Shown piece by piece: positions 18,428 through 26,250 of a stretch of DNA of 26,250 nt (the first letter of the stretch is position 1; the number at the start of each line of letters is the position of its first letter). Source of the stretch: Silene noctiflora (taxonomy: Eukaryota; Streptophyta; Magnoliopsida; Caryophyllales; Caryophyllaceae); NCBI GenBank assembly GCA_009801015.1, contig VHZZ01006592.1, forward strand, positions 48,800 through 75,049, given 5' to 3'. The notes under the pieces are model-generated. The model saw only the letters and a program-made list of their open reading frames with translations, was not told the DNA's origin and searched no databases. A program made the translations under genes and the position numbers.

Positions 18428-18505
18428 TCACAAAAACCCAACAACAAATTCCCGAATTTTGAAGGTTTTGAGGGTAAACAATAAGCAAAATTGAACAGAA
18501 CCCAT
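18428..18505 (-). CDS. Possible upstream ORF in the 5' leader
   Basis: ATG at 18505 (minus strand), 25 residues (MGSVQFCLLFTLK then FKIREFVVGFL), TGA at 18430-18428, ending 30 bases before the FLY-like start. It matters only if transcription starts upstream of 18505. Its ATG context is poor (T at -3) compared with the main start. Confidence 0.3.
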   Translation of the reverse strand: MGSVQFCLLFTLKTFKIREFVVGFL

Positions 18506-18570
18506 TTAAGAAAAAAGGGTAACAAAGTAAAGGGTATTGCTTAAAAATGGAGTCAACTAAGAGGAAGCCA

Positions 18571-18580
18571 TAAGATATAG
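18571..18580 (-). promoter_or_regulatory. Candidate TATA box
   Basis: Minus strand CTATATCTTA, 174 bases before the start codon. It would place the transcript start near 18545. A CT-rich patch lies further upstream (18824-18836). Suggestive only. Confidence 0.25.
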
Positions 18581-19099
18581 GAGAAAGACGTGCGAAGTTG
18601 AAAGTTCAACTAATAATTGATTAAAAATGAAATCAAATAAAGAAATGGACAAAAAGAAACAAGCTTGTTGCTGTTGTTCAAGTGTAAATTACATGTAGAA
18701 TGAATGATGAGATAATAATACTAATAATTTGAAGGTCATATGGGGGGAATCTTTAGGAAGGTATATTAATTATGATTATACCAATAATTAAGAATAATAT
18801 GATATGATAATAGTAGATGAGAGTGTCTCTCTCTAGCTGGTGAAGTTGGAATGTAAAATGCTGGCTGCTTGACTGCAATTGGTTGAGGTGTTCTTATTAA
18901 TGGTTGGTAAATGTGGTTACTCACTTTCTAAAACGATGTCTACCGGAGTCCGGAGGAAGAAAGGTCAACTATTTCCATAAGTCCTACGCTAATTGTTTCT
19001 TTTTAGGCAAACAAACGCTCATTAATACCGCTAGTCTTCGGAGTATATGCCCTTTTTAATATTAAAACCGATTAAGTATCATCCCACATAGATTATGGC
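18581..19099. other. Upstream region of the FLY-like gene
   Basis: AT-rich, with a dinucleotide patch (tctctctct, 18824-18832). No further gene recognised. It ends at the double MITE insertion, about 700 bases from the start codon. Confidence 0.4.
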
Positions 19100-19438
19100 T
19101 AGAGGTGTACACGGGCAGAGGTGGGCCAGGTCGGATTGATTCGGGGGAGGACAGGGATCTCCTGACCAGACCCTGAACCGGCATGTTGGAGGGGAGGGCC
19201 AGGTCGGTTGCCGGTGTGACCCGGGCCAAGCCCGTGGCTAGTAGAGGGCGGGTCGGGCTGGTGGGCCTGGGTACAATTATTTTTTATAAGTTTTTTCCTA
19301 AAATGGCGGGCTGGGTTTGATAAGGAAAGTTCGGGCCCGACCATGGGTAAGGGGAGAGTCAGGTGGGTCTTGGGTCGGGTCTTTAGTGGTCGTATGGGCG
19401 GGTCGGGTCGGGTTGACCCGTGCATTTAGCCAGCTCTA
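19100..19438. mobile_element. hAT-like MITE, first of two at one target site
   Basis: Begins TAGAGGTGTACACGG and ends AGCCAGCTCTA (inverse TAGAGCTGGCT). The flanking octamers ATTATGGC (19092-19099) and GTTATGGG (19439-19446) match at 6 of 8. The body is rich in GGGTCGGG-type units. Confidence 0.65.
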
Positions 19439-19446
19439 GTTATGGG

Positions 19447-19735
19447 TAAGGTTTTTAATAAACTAGATCAAATTGGATAGTCTGATCCAGTCTCCGGATT
19501 CACAAAATTAGGATAGCCAATCTCTGATTTGGTCTGGTCGGGTCCAATCAAAAACAACTTCAAAATAACTTATAAAATCTAATCGGTCTGGTCCAAACCC
19601 CGGAAAAAAAAAAACGAACCTAAAGGGTTTCGATCCGGGTCCCCTCATAACCGATCCGGTCTCCGATTTCGGGGTAGGTGGGTGTCCGGTCCACAGGTCA
19701 AACGGGTTTGGTTTGATCCTGTCCGTACACCCCTA
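19447..19735. mobile_element. hAT-like MITE, second at the same target, perfect 8-bp duplication
   Basis: Bounded by GTTATGGG at 19439-19446 and an identical GTTATGGG at 19736-19743. The right end GTCCGTACACCCCTA inverts to TAGGGGTGTACGGAC, a standard hAT-MITE terminus. The left end (TAAGG...AGATCAAA) is a degenerate match to it (..GGATCAAA). 289 bp long. Confidence 0.65.
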
Positions 19736-19743
19736 GTTATGGG

Positions 19744-20298
19744 TATATAGAATAAATCTTTTGTTTTTTCTTGTGCATTTTCCTTTTATCTTATTTATCC
19801 CACACAGACATATTTGGCTTGTCTTAAACTTAGGTCAGATATCCCATCTAAAATGAAAATGTGCGTAATAATACTAGACATGTCCAACTGATCGGATCGG
19901 GTTATGGGTTTAGTCATTTCAGGTTCGAGTATATACGAGTTGAGTTATTATGTGTTTGTATGGGACGGTTTATACGGATTTTGGGTCGAACTAAGGTCAA
20001 ATTATCGTTTTTTTTTTTACAAATGTTTTACCTTTATTTTTAATCAAAAACATGTATGTATTTTTAATTTTTATTAGGGTTAATTGATAAACAGTATCTA
20101 TATAAGGATCATTTTTCATAATTAGTACAAACATAATCAATAACTAGTAATCAATACCAAAATATTAACTTTATACTACGATAGGTACCAAGTCGCCTGA
20201 AAATCTCATATTAACCTACTCGAAAAAGTCTAAAAATTCATCATTCAAGTACAAATCTCCACTCAGCCACTTCCAAAATCCCTCTTACCAGCATCCGC
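19744..20298. other. Intergenic, with a possible partial hAT-like repeat
   Basis: TAGACATGTCC at about 19873 followed by CGGATCGGGTT and further CGGGT-like units (to about 20005) resembles the start of the neighbouring MITEs. I could not find a matching right end. The rest is AT-rich and unremarkable. Confidence 0.3.
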
Positions 20299-20424
20299 TT
20301 AATATTCTTTCTTTGAGTTCTGCAATGATGTTGCTAGCGCTGCATTCACTTCTAGCAACCTTTCTATCTTCTCAACACTCATTTTGGCAGCAGTTTCTGA
20401 TGTGAATGATTTCTTCGAGGCCAT
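20299..20424 (-). pseudogene. 41-codon ORF at gag start position of a Ty3 element
   Basis: The minus-strand ATG at 20424 follows AAAAGGAG and encodes MASKKSFTSETAAKMSVEKI, then ERLLEVNAALATSLQ and NSKKEY, stop. It is a short, probably helical, charged peptide. It sits about 700 bases downstream of a primer binding site, where gag should start. No capsid sequence follows, so it is probably the severed N-terminus of gag. I do not recognise the peptide itself. Confidence 0.4.
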
Positions 20425-21133
20425 CTCCTTTTCTATTAAAATGAACTAACATAAGTATCATCCGCATTAAACTTTCTTAAATTAAGACATTACACTTGTG
20501 TAACGTATCAAATAATTATCACATGTTTACAGGCTTGAGTTATCCCCGTACTAAGCATAAAATTTCGGCTATAATGTACATCTTGGTCGATCGACCCGTC
20601 ACCCAGTCGATCAGCCTCATGGCATTTTATTCTCTTGCAATTCTGTCACTTCGTAAAATAAGTTGATATCGTATTAAACAATTCACATTTGTATGCCAAC
20701 AAAATCACCAACTGTAAATATATCATGCATTTCAATAGTAAACTTCCATTATTCATGTAATCACATTCTCCCAATTCTTTCATCATTATGCTCTCCTCGT
20801 CATTCATCAATATTTCTATCTCATATACTTCTCATTTCCGACTTCCAGCACAGCTTATCTCACACAATATACGAAACTCTAATGTTCACATATCATACTT
20901 ATATTCATGCATCATTCATAACAAGATACCACATAATCATCCACGCTATCTACCCACGCTCCTTAAATCTCGCCGTCGTTTCCAGCTCGAAATTAATAGG
21001 GCCATAAGTTGAATTAACGACGTCTCCCTAACCAAGCTAAGGGGGATCCTATTAGTCTCTACCCGGTGTTCATTTTATTTTAAACTCTCCCTAAGTTCAT
21101 TGGGTTCACTCGTTTAGGCCTTAGGGTCGTTCT
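20425..21133 (-). mobile_element. Leader region of a minus-strand Ty3 element
   Basis: Sequence between the primer site (21134-21144) and the first ORF (20424), without strong coding potential, as expected for a plant Ty3 leader. Two GTCGATCGAC-like palindromes 20 bp apart lie at 20585-20614. Confidence 0.5.
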
Positions 21134-21144
21134 CTCTGATACCA
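21134..21144 (-). other. tRNA primer binding site
   Basis: The minus strand reads TGGTATCAGAG three bases after the LTR end (..GGTGTTACA). This is complementary to the 3' end of initiator methionine tRNA, the usual primer for plant LTR retrotransposons. It fixes the orientation: 5' LTR to the right, internal region to the left. Confidence 0.85.
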
Positions 21145-21147
21145 CTT

Positions 21148-22305
21148 TGTAACACCCTCATTTAAGCAGGAGCCTTTAGCAAAACATTCCTGCCTAAACA
21201 AGACTGTTACCATCTCGGTTTTCTAAGGCAATTTATATAAAATAGGAACAAACCAAGCACTTTAAATAAACCACTACCTTTATTACACTTGTTCGGATAA
21301 AATACAAATCCTTAAAAGTCACTGAATGAATAAAAATACTGTTTTGCAACTAAATAATGTTTGTCCATGTGATAAACTAGGTGAAACTCATCTAACTCCA
21401 CTTTAGCAACTCTGCGTCCCAGCCATGCTTAGCACACTGCAACAACAGCAAATATCCAATCCTCTAATCATCTAAACCTGCTTATTAACTGCTCCCCATT
21501 CAATCGAAAATCATTGAATGGATCAACACATGCCACCCGGAAATTGGTGACAATTTACACAAGACACAACACAGTCAACTACATGTTAAATATAAATTTA
21601 CAAGCAATGACGAAATAAAATACTAAAACATCCCCTCACAACACAACAAGATGAATTTATTAACATTACGAGAACATGGAAGCTCTCGAACTCCTTCCAT
21701 ATACACGGCCATAGTCACAGTAATCACACAGTACCACTGTCACGCTTCATCAGGTCCACGACGCTTCCACATCTTCGTGCCTGGCGTACCATTTCATTAG
21801 GACTACAACCGCAGTTGTGCTTGACCTACTATATTCTCATCACAATCTTTCCCCGCAGGCAACAACACAATATCTCATTACTTCACGTTAACTCATTGCC
21901 AGCAGTAGTAATATTAATTCCAACGATAAAATCACAAGATAACTCAGTAAACACATCGTTGCATCATAATATATCAATAATAGGCTCAATATAAGACCGT
22001 CGTTATATGAAGTATTGCTCAAAAACTTAGTATAAGATCGTCATAATGTAATAACCACCACATGTTTCAGTACAACAACCGTCTCAGCATGTCACACATA
22101 TTAACACAAGATAAATTAATATATAACACAAGTTGAGTAGGAAAATCCTACCTCAGCAAAATCATCGCAGCAAATATCACAAGATGATTAGAAAGCCTCT
22201 TCTACGAACTCCGTTCCTAATCAATAATATACAATGAATATCGTTGCAAAACAATTTATAACAACTACGACACTCTCACGTAGCACTGGTCGTGCCCCTA
22301 CACGG
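21148..22305 (-). mobile_element. 5' LTR of a minus-strand Ty3 element, interrupted
   Basis: The plus strand begins TGTAACACCCTC at 21148, directly beside the primer site. It shares ordered blocks with the LTR at 850-2454 (AGCAAAACATTCCT, GTTACCATCTCG, GGTGACAATTT, GAGTAGGAAAATCCTACC). It is broken at 22305 by insertion of the LTR at 22306-24063, continues for 34 bases at 24064-24097, and is broken again by the element at 24098. Its outer end is outside the window. Confidence 0.7.
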
Positions 22306-24063
22306 TGTAACACCCTTCTTACCCGGCCAAGATAATCAGAAGATGTCACCAATTCGGTTTCATGAGGCAGGGAAAAATCGGAATTACGAATAAGAAACAC
22401 TTTATATAAATAATACGTTTAATGAATTACATAATTAATAAATGAATGATAAAGGTGATTTATACATAATACGACTCGACTATCAACTACGTTGTCTATC
22501 TTCTAACTATGCAACTCAACTCCGAGATCTGAACTCGTCTTGTCTCTCGCGTGATATCAAAACACAACCTGAAAACGAACTGTTCACCATATGATCGAAA
22601 ATATCATATGGATCAACATAGGCCACCCCGGAAAAGGTGACAATTTACACAGTCAACACATGGTCAGTTTCGATAATACAAATAATCATAAAAGATGATA
22701 TGTGTGAATATGAAATACGAACATAAATGCACAACTATAAGCCTCTAATCACTACCACTCCGCAATCAATACACTGGTACCAGGGACATACCCACGGTAC
22801 CCACAACCCGGTGATGGCACCGCAGCACCGCCTACCAACACAGCCGGACCACAATCCATCCTTAAAACAGGTACTCGGGACACACCTATGGTATCGAGTC
22901 GGAGCGTTAACCGAACCCTTGCCAAGCATCGTGACACCACACGAGCCCCTCCACACTCAAGTCATTAACGTGCACGTCCCTTTTGGAGTTGGAAGCTCCA
23001 AGAGGCGACCTATGCGTAAGATGGTTTCCGAATCGCCTTACGTCTCCTCAAGAACCACCACAACTCCAGCATGTCCTCCAACAGACGTAATAAGCACAAG
23101 AAATGCAAGATACAAAACAACATGGTGATTTGCGAATCAACATGGGACGTAGTCCCAATTATGTCATGAATATCAATTCCTCAATTAATCCGACTCTTAA
23201 GGTCGACATTTCTGAACATCATGCTGGAATGCACTTCCGACCATCACATGAGACTCACATCAAATCCCAAATATCATGATGAATGCAATACTACCTCTTT
23301 CATGGAATTAAATGACAATATGCACACAAACACATATTCATATTATCAAAACCGAGTAGGAATAACCTACCTTTTAGCATACTCCATAAGAAATCTAAGA
23401 TAAACAAGATTATGTCTCATAAAACCATATCATCCTACATACACCATGTAACAACTATCACCACATATCCTATGATATTATACAACACAAAAATCTTTAT
23501 TACTACCCATTAATTACCCCTAATACTCATAATAATTACTAATTAATCATCCACAATAAAACCCCCAAAAGTTAGGGTTTGATAAATGAAAGAGGAAAGG
23601 TAGATCTCAACTTACAAGGTGAAAGGAAGAAGGAGCAAGTGTAGAATCTTCTAATCCCAACTTAGCATCCATAAGAAGATGTTTATGAGGGTTTTAGAGA
23701 GAAGGGAGATGATTTGGAGGTTTGGAGAGAGAGAGAGAGGGAAATGAATTAGGGTTAGGTGGAAGGTAAGCCCCGTCATAGGTTATATCGCCATCTAACA
23801 GGTAGCACTCGACCGAGTAGTGTCGTCCACACGGTCGAGTATGGCCCCACACGGCCGAGTACGGCCAACATGGTCGAGTACTGCTCGTACTCGGCCATGT
23901 TCTACTTACTCGGTCCTCTGAACTCACTACTAGGTCTCGTATAGGTTACACTTGGTACACCGAACAACTATGCTTTACTGACGAGTGGTCTCCTGTCAGC
24001 CTAAGGGTCCTCTCACGCATCCCAAGGTTCCTTAATCGATCTTCAAAATATCCGGATATTACA
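22306..24063 (-). mobile_element. Solo LTR of a Ty3-type retrotransposon
   Basis: The plus strand runs from TGTAACACCCTTCTT to GGATATTACA. Flanks are CACGG (22301-22305) and CACGA (24064-24068), a 4 of 5 match as expected for a 5-bp duplication. No internal region lies on either side. It aligns along its length with the LTR at 24098-25897 (for example GTGCACGTCCCT, GGCGACC, GTAAGATGGT, AGTAGGAATAACCTACC). A palindrome array lies at 23807-23919. Confidence 0.75.
23807..23919. repeat. Palindrome array ACTCGGYCGAGT-like in the solo LTR
   Basis: Six 12-bp units (ACTCGACCGAGT, ACACGGTCGAGT, ACACGGCCGAGT, ACATGGTCGAGT, ACTCGGCCATGT, ACTCGGTCCTCT) have centres near 23812, 23834, 23854, 23873, 23894 and 23913. 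Spacings are 22, 20, 19, 21 and 19 bp. On the minus strand this is 144-256 bases into the LTR, in U3. Confidence 0.85.
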
Positions 24064-24097
24064 CACGACACCAGACTCGAGGCCAGCACATGGCGCC

Positions 24098-25897
24098 TGT
24101 AACACCCCCTTCTTACCTGGCCAAGGTAATAGGAGGATGTTACCATCTCGGTTTCCCGAGGCGGTGAATCGAAGTTGCAATTAAGAAACATTTAATATAA
24201 AAAAGTATTTAATGAATTACATAAACACGAATGAATAAATAAAGAAAACAAGTCTAACTACTACGACTCTCTAAAGAGGACTATGTCAACTATCTCATGC
24301 CGACTCGACTCCAAGTCTGAGGCTCGACTCGACTCCAAGTCTGAGGCTCGTCCTGTCTCCCACGTGATACCAAATCAACCTATACTTAACCTGCTCCTCA
24401 TATGATCGGAAATATTATATGGATCAACACAGGCCACCCCGTAAATAGGTGACAATTGCACACAACCCAAACACGTCAGCTTTGATAATAAAATAGAATG
24501 CAATATATAAAACTATGCAACATGACAAAGAGATGAATAAGATGCAGTTTCACCAACACCACACCGGTACCGGGACACACACAGACGTACCCACAATCCG
24601 GTGACGACACTGCAGCATCACCCACCAAAACAGTCGTACCGCAACCCGTAAAAAGGTACTCGGGACACACCTGTGGTACCGGGACCGAGAGCGACTCGGA
24701 TCCCCTACTAGACGACGTGGCTCAACCTCACGTCGTGCCCCTCCATAACTCAAGCCATTCATGTGCACATCCCTCTTGGAATGGGAAGTTCCAATAGGCG
24801 ACCCAAGCGTAAGATGGTCTCCCAACCGCCTTACATCTCCAATATCAACAAGTATCACCACCACAACTCTACCAACAACCTCCAACAAGATCAAAATACA
24901 CATGAATGCAAACATGAATACAATATCGGATATGACATCTTGAGCAACATACTACCAACATACCATGAATGTAATCAAGTGTCCAAGAATCCCGACTCTC
25001 AAGTCATCACAACCAATATCATGTTATAATGCATTTCCGACTCATACATGAACCTTAACATCATTCTCAAGTATCATGGTGAGTGCAAGATTACTCTTAT
25101 CATGAATGCCAAGTGACAAATGCAAGAAACACACATTTACATTATCAAAACCGAGTAGGATTAACCTTCCTTTTAGCAATCTCCATAAGCTACTCGAATC
25201 CGACACAATCCCGTCTCATGAAACCATCTCGTCCTATACAAGTCACATAATACTATCACAATACATAGTACACTAATATACAACACAAAATCCCTTATTA
25301 TTACCCACTAATTACCCATATTACTTATATTAATTAATAATTAATTACCCATAACAAAAACCCCAAAAGTTATGGTTCATAAGAATGAACGAAAGGTAGA
25401 TCTCGACTTACTAGGTGAAAGGAAAGATGAACAAGGTGAGGAATCCTCTAATCCAAGCTTGAATCTCATTAGGAAGGTATTTTTGAGGGTTTTAGAGAGA
25501 AGGGAGAGGATTTTAAGAGATAAGGAAGAAGGATGAAATGAATTAGGATAAGGTCACGAGATTAGGTTTATCGGGTACTGTACATCTGCACTCGGTCGAG
25601 TGTTGAGTTCACTCAGCCGAGTTCACTCGGCCGATTTCCCTCCACTCGGTCGAGTACCACCGTACTCGGCTGAGTGTCACTCACTCAGTCGAGTACTGGC
25701 CGTACTCGGCCGAGTGTCAGCCACACAGTCCACTAAGGCTCTACTCGGTCCACTGTAACTTTACTAGGTCTAGTCTAGGTCTTACACGGTCTAGTGTACG
25801 GCTATACTTTATTGCCGAGTAGTCCCTTATCAAGTCTAGTGATCCTCTCAAGAATCCCAAGGTTCTCGTACGGGTCCCACAACAACGGGGTATTACA
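24098..25897 (-). mobile_element. 3' LTR of another minus-strand Ty3 element
   Basis: The plus strand runs from TGTAACACCCCCTTC to CGGGGTATTACA, 1,800 bp. Adjacent to its right edge the minus strand has a purine tract GAGGGAGGAAGAT (25910-25898) preceded by a pol-tail peptide, so the body of the element lies to the right, beyond the window. Most similar to the solo LTR at 22306. It has an 11-unit palindrome array at 25590-25795. Confidence 0.75.
25590..25795. repeat. Palindrome array, 11 units at ~20-bp spacing, in LTR U3
   Basis: Units of the form ACTCGGYCGAGT have centres near 25595, 25616, 25630, 25649, 25669, 25688, 25709, 25728, 25748, 25768 and 25789. Spacings are 21, 14, 19, 20, 19, 21, 19, 20, 20 and 21. 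Several units are perfect or near-perfect palindromes (for example ACTCGGCCGAGT at 25704-25715). The last units change the core to CTAGGTCTAG. Confidence 0.88.
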
Positions 25898-26096
25898 ATC
25901 TTCCTCCCTCAAAATGAACTTTGTCCCCGAAGTTTGCCTAGCTTCCTCTCCTCTCTATGCTTTCTCGAGTCTCCTCCCGTCTCGCTACCGACTTTCAAGT
26001 CTTTCTCTTTCCTGAATACTTAATATTCTCATGCTACTTACGCTCTCATCTCCCTTACTTGACTCCTCTTGTAATCCTTACCGAGTACGCTCATGC
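25898..26096 (-). mobile_element. Polypurine tract and degenerate pol end of the element with LTR at 24098
   Basis: The minus strand encodes NFGDKVHFEGGR immediately before the LTR, the conserved end of plant Ty3 pol, with an in-frame stop two codons upstream. The rest of the stretch shows no recognisable integrase or chromodomain, so the 3' end of pol is degraded or non-coding. Confidence 0.55.
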
Positions 26097-26159
26097 ACTT
26101 ATCATTCTTTTTTCCTCTTTAAAATCCCAATTGTTACATTCACTCCCCCTGAAAGAGAA

Positions 26160-26250
26160 TGATAAGTACTTTATTTATGTGATTTTACCCCCTCTATTAG
26201 CTTTGTTTTACATGATAATTTGCACTTGCTTAAGTGTTTTTAGAGCTAAT
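26160..26250 (+). mobile_element. Possible start of a different LTR (TGATAAGT type), cut by window end
   Basis: The purine-rich CTGAAAGAGAA (26149-26159) is followed by TGATAAGTACTTTATTTATG. TGATAAGT starts are common in plant Tat/Athila-like LTRs, and a purine tract just before it would be the polypurine tract. Only 91 bases are visible. Confidence 0.4.

Noticed and set aside
19099..19425. 108-residue minus-strand open frame
   Set aside because: Pro-rich translation caused by the GGGTCGGG repeats of the MITE.
22727..23128. 133-residue plus-strand open frame within the solo LTR
   Set aside because: Pro/Thr/His-rich low-complexity translation with no counterpart conserved as protein in the related LTR at 24098; LTR sequence is non-coding here.
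1..26250. CRISPR arrays, operons or other microbial systems
   Set aside because: Spliced gene structure, plant retroelements and MITEs show nuclear plant DNA. The phased palindromes are not CRISPR repeats because their spacers are only about 8-10 bp.

Overview
This is nuclear DNA of a flowering plant, most likely a eudicot. The evidence is GT-AG introns, plant-type Ty3 LTR retrotransposons with an initiator-Met primer site, an RTE-type LINE, and Stowaway- and hAT-like MITEs. The repeat make-up would fit a large-genome lineage, but the species cannot be fixed from the sequence.

The window holds one clear, apparently intact cellular gene. It lies on the minus strand, with coding sequence from 18397 down to 6373. 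It has 14 coding exons and encodes a membrane-anchored RING-H2 E3 ubiquitin ligase of the FLYING SAUCER (FLY1/FLY2) family, the plant relatives of Tul1/DSC subunit A. I followed its reading frame across all 13 introns without a stop (551 residues, or 564 with an alternative exon 6 end). The coding sequence is only 1.66 kb of a 12 kb locus. Intron 3 carries a hAT-like MITE. Intron 10 (2.6 kb) carries an RTE tail, a second MITE and an unidentified protein-like segment. Intron 12 (2.1 kb) carries an RTE LINE fragment. The 3' UTR appears to be spliced, with a Stowaway-like MITE inside its intron.

Left flank (1-5400): a minus-strand Ty3 3' LTR (850-2454) containing a LINE reverse-transcriptase piece, then a broken gag (2985-3785), then nested G+C-rich hAT-like MITEs (4001-5048), then a broken piece of an unrecognised gene (5049-5366).

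Right flank (18400-26250): the FLY promoter side, two hAT-like MITEs inserted serially at one 8-bp target (19100-19735), then a stack of related Ty3 elements. The stack is a minus-strand 5' LTR with primer site (from 21148), invaded by a solo LTR (22306-24063) and by the 3' LTR of another minus-strand element (24098-25897). A different LTR type may begin at 26160.

The most unusual signal is inside the LTRs. Three diverged LTRs each carry, at the same relative place in U3, an array of short CG-containing palindromes repeated every ~19-21 bp, about two helical turns. The palindrome sequence differs between LTRs while the spacing is kept. No defence system, CRISPR array or other microbial-type system is present.
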